Source: Lachnoclostridium sp. UBA3775 (GTDB taxonomy: Bacteria; Bacillota; Clostridia; Lachnospirales; Lachnospiraceae). From it: a stretch of 25,431 bases of DNA. The stretch lies in assembly GCA_002369525.1 (NCBI GenBank), contig DFFN01000057.1:1-25431 (forward strand). The letters run 5' to 3'. Shown piece by piece: positions 1-7,271 of the stretch; position 1 is the first letter of the stretch, and the number at the start of each line of letters is the position of its first letter. The notes under the pieces were generated by a model, which ran no database searches, had not been told where the DNA came from, and saw nothing but the letters and a program-made list of their open reading frames with translations. Position numbers and translations under genes: made by a program.

Positions 1-352
1 GTTTCTTCAGGTACTCGGGGATGGTGATCGCACCGAGCTTTGAAGTGTAGTTACGAAGCTTCTTGGCGGTGAAAAGCCAGTTAAGATAGGTCCCTGTGAT
101 GAGACCGAGTGCCGTCCAGCCGGCATCGGCAATACCTGTAAGGTAAGCAAGTCCCGGAACACCGAGCAAAAGATAGGAGCTCATGTCCGATGCTTCCGCG
201 CTCATTGCGGTAACGAAAGGACCAAGCTTTCTTCCTCCGAGATAGAAGTCACCGACGTCATTGGTCTGCTTGGAAGCCATAAAACCGACTATAAGCATGC
301 CTAAAAGGTAAATGCCGATGGCTACGAGTATACCTATTTGTGCAGTAGTCAT
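1..352 (-). CDS. putP: Sodium/proline symporter-type SSS transporter, N-terminal part
   Basis: This is the first 117 codons of a sodium:solute symporter; the rest lies beyond the left edge. It begins MTTAQIGILVAIGIYLLGML, giving a first membrane helix at about residues 5-22. The segment LGGRKLGPFVTAMSAEASDM (about residues 34-53) is the hallmark of the PutP branch, followed by a second hydrophobic helix and an IPEYLKK end typical of SSS members. PutP takes up L-proline with sodium across the cytoplasmic membrane. The start is fixed by an AGGAGG on the minus strand at 358-363, five bases before the ATG. It diverges from the kinase operon, so it may share regulation with it, but nothing in the sequence proves a sugar role. 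Other SSS members carry sugars, pantothenate or iodide. The proline assignment rests on motif resemblance to PutP only. Confidence 0.85.
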   Translation of the reverse strand, partial: MTTAQIGILVAIGIYLLGMLIVGFMASKQTNDVGDFYLGGRKLGPFVTAMSAEASDMSSYLLLGVPGLAYLTGIADAGWTALGLITGTYLNWLFTAKKLRNYTSKLGAITIPEYLKK

Positions 353-556
353 ATTTTCCTCCTGAAAAATGATTTGGGCAACGCCGTTTTTGCGGCTAAT
401 GCCGTACAATTCACTATAATAACATAAAAAAACACAATAAACAAGGAAATTATTCGTACTTGATAGAAGACGGGAGTTGTGTTAAGATTTAAGTTGGAAA
501 TATAGTGACGGTTTTTCAAAATTTTTTAGAAGCCGTCAAAGAAAAGGAGAAGGGAA
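353..556. promoter_or_regulatory. Divergent intergenic region, symporter and kinase operon
   Basis: This is AT-rich non-coding DNA between two divergent genes. Toward the kinase, TTGTGT (477-482) and TATAGT (501-506) are 18 bases apart and form a plausible but weak promoter about 50 bases upstream of the start. Toward the symporter, a minus-strand TATAGT (complement of 413-418) is a candidate -10 with no convincing -35. The kinase ribosome site is GGAGAAGG at 546-553, three bases before ATG. The weak -35 elements suggest activator dependence, which is inference. Confidence 0.4.
506..538. repeat. Inverted repeat in the kinase leader, TGACGG/CCGTCA
   Basis: TGACGG (506-511) and CCGTCA (533-538) are perfect inverted arms around a 21-base T-rich and A-rich spacer, and partial pairing (TT with AA) continues inward. 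It sits immediately downstream of the candidate -10 and before the ribosome site. It could be a repressor operator or an RNA hairpin in the leader. No T-tract follows, so it is not a terminator. Confidence 0.4.
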
Positions 557-2143
557 ATGAGTATTAAAGAGATAATAGAAGCAGGAAAAACCGCAATAGG
601 CATTGAATTCGGTTCAACAAGGATCAAGGCGGTTATGGTCAGTGAGACCGGTGCTGTGATAGCACAGGGCGGCTACGGCTGGGAAAACCGTTATGAAAAC
701 GGTATATGGACTTACAGTCTTGATGAAATATGGAAGGGGCTTAGGGCGGCATATTCCGAGCTTGCAGAAAATGTGGAAAAGGAATACGGCTGTGAGCTTA
801 CTACAACCGGAGCCATCGGTTTTTCGGCGATGATGCACGGTTATATGGCTTTTGATGATAAGGACGAGCTTCTGGTTCCTTTCAGAACCTGGAGAAACAC
901 GATCACAGAGAAAGCAGCGGCTGAGCTTACAGAAGAGTTCGGTTTCAACATCCCTCAGCGCTGGAGCATAGCACATCTTTATCAGGCCATATTAAATAAG
1001 GAAGAGCATGTTAAGGACATAGCTTTCTTTACCACGCTTGCCGGCTATATCCACTGGCAGCTGGGCGGCGGTAAGGTACTCGGCATCGGCGATGCTTCCG
1101 GCATGTTTCCGATAGATTCCAGGACCCGTGATTACAATAAAGAATATATTGAGAAATATGATGCGCTTTCGGCAAAATACGGTTTTACAAAGAAGCTTGG
1201 GGATATACTTCCGAAGGTTCTTGCCGCAGGCGAAAATGCGGGATTCTTAAGTGCCGAGGGTGCGGCAAAGCTTGATATAAGCGGAAAGCTTAAGGCAGGG
1301 ATACCTCTTTGTCCTCCCGAGGGCGATGCGGGTACCGGTATGGTAGCGACAAATTCTGTCGCAGTCAGGACAGGTAATGTTTCCGCCGGAACCTCGGTGT
1401 TCGCTATGGTCGTAATGGAGCATGCGCTTAAGGCGGTGCATGAGGAAATCGATGTTGTAACAACGCCTGTGGGCGATGATGTGGCAATGGTACATTGCAA
1501 TAACTGTACCTCGGACATCAATGCATGGGCAAATCTTTTCAAAGAGTTTGCCGGAGCAATCGGTACGGAGGTCGATACAAATAAGTTATATACGACACTT
1601 TTCAATGCTGCTCTTAAGGGTGACAATGACTGCGGCGGTCTGATGGGCTTTAACTATTTCTCGGGCGAACCTGTTTCGGGATTTGATGAGGGCAGACCTG
1701 TATTCTTCAGAAAGCCCGATGCGGTATTTAACCTTGCAAATTTCATGAGGCTTCAGCTTTACTCCGCAGTAAGCACACTGAAGCTTGGCATGGACATTCT
1801 TTTAAAAGAAGAGAATGTCAAGGTTGACAGGCTCTTCGGACACGGCGGCTATTTCAAAACTCCCGAAGTCGGACAACGTATAATGTCTGCAGCAACAGGC
1901 GGACCGATCACGGTAATGGAAACCGCAGGAGAAGGCGGCGCATGGGGCATGGCTGTGCTTGCTTTGTATATGAACCATGCCGGGGATATGTCCCTTTCGG
2001 AATTTCTGAATGAAAAGATCTTTGCGGGACAGGAAGGCAATACCGTAACGGCTTCCGAAGAAGAAATCAAAGGATTTGAAGAATTTATGGAAGGCTTCAG
2101 GGCTGCAATGCCGGTTGAGAAGGCTGCGATCGAAGCAATATAA
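557..2143 (+). CDS. FGGY-family carbohydrate kinase, probable L-ribulokinase type
   Basis: This 528-residue cytoplasmic sugar kinase transfers phosphate from ATP to a ketose. The phosphate-1 motif is GIEFGSTRIK (about 15-24). A substrate-side block FSAMMHGYMAFD follows near 90. PEGDAGTGM (about 255) carries the probable catalytic Asp. The C-terminal ATPase lobe has GHGGYFKTPEVGQ and TAGEGGAWGMA (about 430-470). Length is close to the 480-560 usual for FGGY kinases. The first motif has Glu where most FGGY kinases have Asp (DxG). It is 33 bases upstream of araD, so phosphorylation of L-ribulose is the most economical role. It resembles the AraK-type ribulokinases of clostridia more than classical AraB, as far as I can judge by eye. 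It is often auto-annotated as xylulokinase or just ATPase. The family is sure; the substrate is moderate. Confidence 0.88.
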   Translation: MSIKEIIEAGKTAIGIEFGSTRIKAVMVSETGAVIAQGGYGWENRYENGIWTYSLDEIWKGLRAAYSELAENVEKEYGCELTTTGAIGFSAMMHGYMAFDDKDELLVPFRTWRNTITEKAAAELTEEFGFNIPQRWSIAHLYQAILNKEEHVKDIAFFTTLAGYIHWQLGGGKVLGIGDASGMFPIDSRTRDYNKEYIEKYDALSAKYGFTKKLGDILPKVLAAGENAGFLSAEGAAKLDISGKLKAGIPLCPPEGDAGTGMVATNSVAVRTGNVSAGTSVFAMVVMEHALKAVHEEIDVVTTPVGDDVAMVHCNNCTSDINAWANLFKEFAGAIGTEVDTNKLYTTLFNAALKGDNDCGGLMGFNYFSGEPVSGFDEGRPVFFRKPDAVFNLANFMRLQLYSAVSTLKLGMDILLKEENVKVDRLFGHGGYFKTPEVGQRIMSAATGGPITVMETAGEGGAWGMAVLALYMNHAGDMSLSEFLNEKIFAGQEGNTVTASEEEIKGFEEFMEGFRAAMPVEKAAIEAI

Positions 2144-2176
2144 GCGGATGAGGTGCGAGAAAGGAAATCTGTTAAA

Positions 2177-2872
2177 ATGTTAGAAGAACTTAAGCAAAAA
2201 GTCTACGAAGCCAATATGGAGCTTCCGAAAAGAGGACTTGTCACATATACATGGGGAAATGTAAGCGCGATAGACCGTGACTCAGGTTTGTTTGTCATCA
2301 AACCGAGCGGAGTTGACTATGATACAATGAAGCCGGAGGACATGGTGGTGATGGACCTTGGAGGCAACAGGGTCGAGGGAAGATATAAGCCCAGCTCCGA
2401 TACGCCGACACATCTTGAGCTTTACAAACGATATCCCGAAATCGGCGGAATTGTACATACCCATTCGCCCGAGGCAACATCATGGGCCCAGGCAGGACGC
2501 ATCATTCCGCTCTACGGAACAACACATGCCGATTATTTTCTCGGACCCATCCCCTGTGCAAGAAGCCTTACCGCAGATGAAATCGCAGGCGAATATGAGA
2601 AAAACACGGGACTTGTTATTATCGAGACCTTTGAAAAGCTCGGGCTTAACCCTATGTATACTCCTGCGGTGCTTTGTACCAACCACGGTCCTTTCACATG
2701 GGGAAAGGATGCAGCCGAGGCAGTGCACAATGCGGTTGTGCTCGAAGAGGTCGCAAAGATGGCTTTAAAGACCGAGCTGATAAACCCGGATGTAAAGCCG
2801 GCCCCCGATACCATAAAGGATAAGCATTTCTTCAGAAAACACGGAGCAAATGCATATTACGGACAGAATTAA
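2177..2872 (+). CDS. araD: L-ribulose-5-phosphate 4-epimerase
   Basis: This is a class II aldolase-fold enzyme, 231 residues from the chosen ATG, matching the usual 230. It converts L-ribulose 5-phosphate to D-xylulose 5-phosphate, feeding the pentose phosphate pathway, in the cytoplasm. Visible motifs are [10 protein letters not shown] near the N terminus, KPSG and [11 protein letters not shown] (substrate phosphate and catalytic acid region), [10 protein letters not shown] with the two metal-binding His, [10 protein letters not shown], and [10 protein letters not shown] with the third zinc-ligand His. The frame is open from a GTG at 2153. ATG 2177 is preferred because AraD proteins start MLEELK and because GAAAGGA lies about 12 bases upstream. 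It follows the sugar kinase and is 8 bases from the response regulator, so all are likely one transcript. No arabinose isomerase (araA) is in the window and must be elsewhere. Confidence 0.95.
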   Translation: MLEELKQKVYEANMELPKRGLVTYTWGNVSAIDRDSGLFVIKPSGVDYDTMKPEDMVVMDLGGNRVEGRYKPSSDTPTHLELYKRYPEIGGIVHTHSPEATSWAQAGRIIPLYGTTHADYFLGPIPCARSLTADEIAGEYEKNTGLVIIETFEKLGLNPMYTPAVLCTNHGPFTWGKDAAEAVHNAVVLEEVAKMALKTELINPDVKPAPDTIKDKHFFRKHGANAYYGQN

Positions 2873-2880
2873 GAGGAACT

Positions 2881-4554
2881 ATGATTAAAGTTTTTTTGGT
2901 AGAAGACGAATTTGCAATCCGTGAGGGAATTAAGAGATCCGTTAACTGGGAGGCTAACGGTTTTACGCTTGCAGGGGAGGCGGGAGACGGTGAGGTTGCC
3001 TATCCCAAGATCCTTAAGACAAGGCCTGACATACTGCTCACGGATATACGTATGCCGTTTATGGACGGACTGGAGCTGGCTGCTCTTGTAAAGAAGGAGC
3101 TTCCGGACATCAAGATCATCGTGCTTTCGGGTTACGATGATTTTAACTATGCCAAAAAAGCAATAAGCATCGGTGTTGAAGAATATATTTTAAAGCCTGT
3201 TTCCGGCGAAAACCTGATGAACGAGCTTGAAAAAGTTGCCGAAAGCATAAAGGACAGAAAACGCGAGGAGGAGATCCGCCTTAAATATATGAAGGACAGG
3301 GAGGAAATCCGCATACTTGAAAGGCAGAAGTTCATCCATGACATGATAGACGGAAAGCTTTCGGTGCAGGAATCCATCAGAATCGGGTCGGAACTCGGCG
3401 TTGATATCACTTCAGCCTACTATAATGTTGTGCTTGTGCAGATATTTGCAAAAAATCCGGGCAGCGAACAGGCTGATGTATATTCGGGCACTACAGAGGA
3501 AATATATAAGAAGCTTAAGGAACTGTTTGAAAATTCAAAGAATTCCTATCTATATGAGCAGGTCGGAGATGTTCTCTGCTTCCTTGGAAAAGCGGAGAGC
3601 GTTGAGGAAATGAACAAAAACGTTGTAATCGGCATGGAACGTATCAGAAATCTTATGGAGTCCTATGAGGACAATCTGTATTTCATTTCGGTCGGGAAGC
3701 CGGTGGAACGGTTAAGGGATGTGAATATTTCCTATGCTGACGCAAGCAGGAAATTTGCCGAAAGATATTTATGCACGGAAAGCTTTGTATTCTATGATGA
3801 TAAGATGCCAAAATCAGATACGCTGAGGGACAGGGCAGAGGAAAAGAAGGAAGCCTATGCGGGCAACGAATCGATAGATATCGGAACCATAGACGTAGGT
3901 GTGATTTCGCAGAAGTCTGTTTTTCAGTTCCTTAGAAACGGTACGCTATCCGAAATAGAAGACTTTGCCGAGGATTACTTTTCAAGCATAGGAAAGGATG
4001 CTCTGGAATCGTTGATGCTAAGACGCTATGTTTCGATGGAAGCACTGCTTGGCTGCGGAGCACTGATGGAGAATCTCGGCTCCGACAAGGAAAGCATAAA
4101 AGCAATATTAAGCGGATATACCGATCCGATCAGAGCATCGGAAAGCCTGGAATCCACCATGTCCTATCTTAAGGATATCCTTAAGATAACCCTGGGATAC
4201 AGGAACAGCATGGCTGATAAGAAATACACCGAGCTGATCGCAAAGGCAAGGAAATATATACTTGAAAATTACCGCAACGAGGAAATGTCGCTGTTAAGCG
4301 TCGCGGGCTTTGTTAATGTGAGTTCAAACCATTTTTCCACAATATTCAGAAAGGAAACCGGAGAAAACTTCATCGATTATGTGACGGAGGTCAGAATGGA
4401 TGCTGCAAAGAATCTTCTGACATGTACTTCGATGAAAACCTCGGAAGTGGGGTTTGAGGTCGGTTACCGCGATCCGCATTATTTCAGCTATATATTTAAA
4501 AAGACTCAGGGCATGTCGCCGAAAGAGTACAGAAGGATGAAAAAGGAAGCTTGA
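2881..4554 (+). CDS. Response regulator, REC plus AraC-type DNA-binding domain (YesN-like)
   Basis: This 557-residue two-component response regulator starts with a receiver domain (about 1-120): acidic pocket E8-D9, phospho-acceptor Asp55 in LLTDIRMPFMDG, the switch Ser in VLSGYDDF, and Lys in EYILKPVSG. A long helical middle (about 130-440) is typical of the YesN group and probably serves dimerisation. The C-terminal 100 residues are an AraC-type double helix-turn-helix: KYILENYRNEEMSLLSVAG, then HFSTIFRKETGENF, then VGYRDPHYFSYIFKKTQGMS. RBS AGAGGAA lies just before ATG. It overlaps the sensor kinase by 4 bases, so both are translated together. Its likely target is the importer promoter at 7172-7200 and perhaps its own operon. 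The partner kinase is clear from context; the target is inferred. Confidence 0.93.
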   Translation: MIKVFLVEDEFAIREGIKRSVNWEANGFTLAGEAGDGEVAYPKILKTRPDILLTDIRMPFMDGLELAALVKKELPDIKIIVLSGYDDFNYAKKAISIGVEEYILKPVSGENLMNELEKVAESIKDRKREEEIRLKYMKDREEIRILERQKFIHDMIDGKLSVQESIRIGSELGVDITSAYYNVVLVQIFAKNPGSEQADVYSGTTEEIYKKLKELFENSKNSYLYEQVGDVLCFLGKAESVEEMNKNVVIGMERIRNLMESYEDNLYFISVGKPVERLRDVNISYADASRKFAERYLCTESFVFYDDKMPKSDTLRDRAEEKKEAYAGNESIDIGTIDVGVISQKSVFQFLRNGTLSEIEDFAEDYFSSIGKDALESLMLRRYVSMEALLGCGALMENLGSDKESIKAILSGYTDPIRASESLESTMSYLKDILKITLGYRNSMADKKYTELIAKARKYILENYRNEEMSLLSVAGFVNVSSNHFSTIFRKETGENFIDYVTEVRMDAAKNLLTCTSMKTSEVGFEVGYRDPHYFSYIFKKTQGMSPKEYRRMKKEA

Positions 4555-6008
4555 AAGACAATAAAACGATAAAAAACAGCAAAATACGTTCAAAGCTTAT
4601 GGGATATGTCTGGATATGCGTTATTCCTCTTATCGCCCTTTTTGCTTTCACTCTTGTAAAGCTCCACGGTTATTCACAGGAATATGACAGGCTTGTAAGG
4701 AATATAACCGGAGCCAATGAGTATAACATGAGCTTTAAGGACAGAATGGATGAGATGATGTATAAGATCATCATCGGAAATGCCATGTGGACAAATCCCG
4801 AGGAAAAGCTTGAAAACGAAAACCCGAAGGGTCTGATAAAGGATGCCCAGCTGCATTTTGAAAAGCTGAAAAAACAGACATCCGAATATAAGGTCAGGTC
4901 CGATCTTGATGCGCTCATAAAGCTTCTCGGCATACTCGGTGAACGTGTCGACGATATATTAAAAAATGTTGACGAGGGCGGCCATTACGACGAGAACATG
5001 GAGATGCTCGAGATGAACATCCGCACCCTGACCTCGCTTATCCAGGACGATATAAATAAATATATATATGATGAAGCAACAAGCATGGAAGAGCTCAGGC
5101 GTGAGATGGCAAAGAGCCGGCTTATCACTTTAAGGATCACGGTCATGGCTCTGATCCTTATAGTTCTGTTCATTTATTTCTTTTCCAAAAAGCTTTCAAA
5201 AAGCATTACAGATCCCGTTACGAAGCTGTGTGATATGACGGAAAAATTTGCGGGCGGGGATTTTACCGTATCCTGCAATGTTGAAACCGGGGACGAAATG
5301 CAGACTCTGGCGGAAAGCTTCAACAGCATGGTCGGCGAGATAAAAACGCTGATTGAGGACATACACAGGGAGCAGGAAATTGCCAAGGATGCGGAGCTGA
5401 GGCTTTTGCAGGAGCAGATCAATCCCCACTTTCTCTACAATACATTGGATGCGATACTCTGGATGACGGAAGCCGGGGAAAACAAAAAAGCAATACAGAT
5501 AATCGAGGAGCTGTCAAGCTTTTTCCGTATTTCCCTCAGTAAGGGCGAGAGCTCGATACCCATAAGAAATGAAAAGGAGCATGTAAAAAACTATCTGGAG
5601 ATACAGCGTTACAGATATCAGGACATACTTGACTATGAAATTGATTTCGAAGAGGAGATACTTGACAAGCATATACAAAAGCTGACGCTGCAGCCTATAG
5701 TGGAAAATGCTTTATACCACGGAATCAAGAACAAGCGCGGCGGTGGAAAGATAAAGGTCAGCGGAAAAGCCTTAGGGAACGACATACTCTTTATCGTGGA
5801 GGATAACGGCAAGGGAATGGATGAAAACGAGCTTAAGCATCTGCGCGGGCTTATAAGCGGAGAGGTCGAAAGCGAGGACAAGAGAGGCTTTGGAATGGCA
5901 AATGTCGAGAAGAGACTTGAAATGCTTTACGGCAGCGGCTACGGTATCAGCGTTGAAAGCAGGCTTGACGAGGGTACTAAGGTAAGTGTAAGGATACCGG
6001 GGGTGTGA
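4551..6008 (+). CDS. LytS/YesM-type membrane sensor histidine kinase
   Basis: This 485-residue sensor kinase has a membrane helix at about 17-38, an extracellular helical sensor domain (about 39-190), a second helix at 191-212, HAMP (213-266), and a His_kinase domain with acceptor His293 in EQINPHFLYNTL. An HATPase domain follows with QPIVENALYHGI, VEDNGKGMD and GFGMANVEKRL. The start is a TTG that overlaps the response-regulator stop (TTGA), with AGGA very close upstream. The next in-frame ATG (4599) has no ribosome site and would begin inside the first helix, so TTG is preferred. The extracellular domain shows no own sugar-binding fold, which fits a kinase that reads a separate binding protein, here the next gene. 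It should phosphorylate the response regulator upstream. Family confidence is high. Confidence 0.93.
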   Translation: MKDNKTIKNSKIRSKLMGYVWICVIPLIALFAFTLVKLHGYSQEYDRLVRNITGANEYNMSFKDRMDEMMYKIIIGNAMWTNPEEKLENENPKGLIKDAQLHFEKLKKQTSEYKVRSDLDALIKLLGILGERVDDILKNVDEGGHYDENMEMLEMNIRTLTSLIQDDINKYIYDEATSMEELRREMAKSRLITLRITVMALILIVLFIYFFSKKLSKSITDPVTKLCDMTEKFAGGDFTVSCNVETGDEMQTLAESFNSMVGEIKTLIEDIHREQEIAKDAELRLLQEQINPHFLYNTLDAILWMTEAGENKKAIQIIEELSSFFRISLSKGESSIPIRNEKEHVKNYLEIQRYRYQDILDYEIDFEEEILDKHIQKLTLQPIVENALYHGIKNKRGGGKIKVSGKALGNDILFIVEDNGKGMDENELKHLRGLISGEVESEDKRGFGMANVEKRLEMLYGSGYGISVESRLDEGTKVSVRIPGV

Positions 6009-6009
6009 T

Positions 6010-7062
6010 ATGAAAAAGAATACAATATATGTTCTTGCCCTTCTGCTTTTATCTTTTCTTTTATGGGGCTGCGGCAGCAAAAAAAATGATGACAAGGAAG
6101 AAGAGAGCATTTTGCTTACGGTAGGCTTTTCCCAGCTCGGAGCGGAATCCGACTGGAGGGTTGCGAACACCGAATCGATAAGCTCGTCTCTTTCGATGGC
6201 AAACGGTTTTGAGCTCATGTTTGACGATGCACAGCAGAAGCAGGATAAGCAGTTGATGGCAATCAGGAATTTTACCCAGCAGGAGGTGGACTGTATCGTG
6301 CTTGCACCGGTCACGGAAAACGGCTGGGATACCGTGCTTACGGAAGCGAAAAATGCAAAAATCCCGGTTGTTGTCGTTGACAGAAGGGTAAAGGTCAATG
6401 ACGAAAACCTGATAACCGCATGGGTCGGCTCGGATTTCGCAAAGGAAGCGAAGATTGCCTGCGAATGGCTGAAGGAATATACTGAAAAAAAAGGAATAAA
6501 AGGGGAAGAGCTTAAGATAGTCGATATTCAGGGAACTCTTGGGGCAACGGCCCAGATAGGACGTACCAACGGACTTAAGGCCGCCTGCGACAATTACGGA
6601 TGGCAGCTTCTTGCGGCCGAACCCGCGGACTATACAAGGCTCAAGGGCAAGGAGGTAATGCAGGAGCTTCTTAAGAAATTTCCCGAGGTAAATGTTGTCT
6701 ACTGCGAAAATGACAATGAGGCCGCAGGTGCTATAGAAGCAATAGAAGAGGCAGGGAAAAAGCCAGGTACCGATATTGAAAACGATGAAATACTGATAAT
6801 ATCCTTTGATGCTGCAAAAACCGGACTGGAGCTGGTGCTTCAGGGCAAGATAGCGCTTGACGTGGAATGTAATCCCCTGCAGGGCGACGAGGTGGCAAAG
6901 ATCATAAAGGCCGTAAAGAACGGAGAAAAATTCCAGAAGTATACTTATGTCATTGAAAAGGCTTTTTCGCTTGAAAAAGATATTGAAAATGTGACAATAG
7001 GCGATAAGACCTACAATATCGAATACCTGACTCCGGAGGTTATGGCAGAACGGGAATACTAA
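6010..7062 (+). CDS. Membrane-anchored YtfQ-like sugar-binding protein, probable sensor subunit
   Basis: This 350-residue periplasmic-binding-protein type 1 lipoprotein has a signal peptide ending LLWGC, with the lipid-accepting Cys21. Blocks match E. coli YtfQ (a galactofuranose-binding protein) from memory: VGFSQLGAESDWRVANTES, FDDAQQKQDKQ, APVTENGWDTVL, VVDRRVKVND, DIQGTLGATAQIGRTNGL, YCENDNEAAGAIEAIEEAG. It starts one base after the kinase stop (TGATATG), so it is tightly coupled to the two-component genes, not to the importer 209 bp downstream. That placement, and the separate binding protein encoded with the importer, suggest it presents ligand to the sensor kinase, as XylFII does for LytS-YesN in Clostridium beijerinckii. 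It could also feed the importer. The ligand is probably a furanose sugar such as galactofuranose or arabinofuranose; this is inferred. Confidence 0.9.
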   Translation: MKKNTIYVLALLLLSFLLWGCGSKKNDDKEEESILLTVGFSQLGAESDWRVANTESISSSLSMANGFELMFDDAQQKQDKQLMAIRNFTQQEVDCIVLAPVTENGWDTVLTEAKNAKIPVVVVDRRVKVNDENLITAWVGSDFAKEAKIACEWLKEYTEKKGIKGEELKIVDIQGTLGATAQIGRTNGLKAACDNYGWQLLAAEPADYTRLKGKEVMQELLKKFPEVNVVYCENDNEAAGAIEAIEEAGKKPGTDIENDEILIISFDAAKTGLELVLQGKIALDVECNPLQGDEVAKIIKAVKNGEKFQKYTYVIEKAFSLEKDIENVTIGDKTYNIEYLTPEVMAEREY

Positions 7063-7074
7063 AAATGCCTGCAA

Positions 7075-7104
7075 TCAGTAAAAAATTCAACTTTCAGTAA
7101 AAAA
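7075..7104. repeat. Direct repeat TCAGTAAAAAA, 19-bp period, upstream of importer
   Basis: An 11-base word occurs perfectly at 7075-7085 and 7094-7104, 19 bases start to start, just after the sensor binding-protein stop and about 70-90 bases upstream of the importer promoter. AraC-type regulators commonly bind direct repeats about two helical turns apart, so this is a candidate site for the YesN-like response regulator. The A-tracts make chance recurrence possible. Confidence 0.35.
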
Positions 7105-7153
7105 ACAAACATATAGTGGCCGCACAATTTTCAAATAGTAATATATTGTAAAT

Positions 7154-7167
7154 TATTCGAAAGAATA
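7154..7167. repeat. Inverted repeat TATTC-GAAA-GAATA beside importer promoter
   Basis: Perfect 5-bp arms surround a 4-base centre, ending four bases before the candidate -35. The position fits an activator or repressor operator. The arms are short and AT-rich, so chance is not excluded. Confidence 0.3.
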
Positions 7168-7171
7168 TCTG

Positions 7172-7200
7172 TTTAAAAACCCTCTTTTCTCTGATATATT
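7172..7200 (+). promoter_or_regulatory. Candidate promoter of the ABC importer operon
   Basis: TTTAAA (7172-7177) and TATATT (7195-7200) are separated by exactly 17 bases. The -10 is good and the -35 poor, as expected for a promoter that needs an activator, here plausibly the linked response regulator. A start site near 7207 would leave a leader of about 65 bases before the ATG at 7272. No terminator-like hairpin was seen after the sensor binding-protein stop, so read-through from the upstream operon is also possible. Confidence 0.45.
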
Positions 7201-7254
7201 GGTATCATCAAGAAAGGATTCCGGACCTTGATTATCCGGAAAACACCAATATAT
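7194..7254. repeat. Nested inverted repeats in the importer leader
   Basis: The outer arms ATATATTGGT (7194-7203) and ACCAATATAT (7245-7254) are a perfect 10-bp inverted pair. Inside lies a second perfect pair, TTCCGGA (7219-7225) and TCCGGAA (7235-7241), with a 9-base loop. A third overlapping palindrome is TGATA (7192-7196) with TATCA (7203-7207). The right outer arm ends three bases before the ribosome site GGAGGG (7258-7263). The outer left arm overlaps the proposed -10, so it may act in DNA, while the inner hairpin would be in the mRNA. Confidence 0.55.
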
Positions 7255-7271
7255 AATGGAGGGTTTTTCTA

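Noticed and set aside
353..556. Catabolite-repression (cre) site search in the kinase and importer leaders
   Set aside because: No sequence close to the TGnAAnCGnTnnCA-type consensus was found in either leader.
1132..1626. Antisense open frame of 164 codons over the FGGY kinase
   Set aside because: A mirror of the kinase codons with Ser/Thr/Ala-rich composition and no independent support.
5772..6398. Antisense open frame of 208 codons across the kinase/binding-protein junction
   Set aside because: It overlaps two solid genes and has no initiation signal or recognisable motif.
6061..7074. Long antisense open frame (337 codons) opposite the sensor binding protein
   Set aside because: It lies fully over a well-supported lipoprotein gene and has Cys/Phe-rich low-quality composition. 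No ribosome site or family motif is seen.
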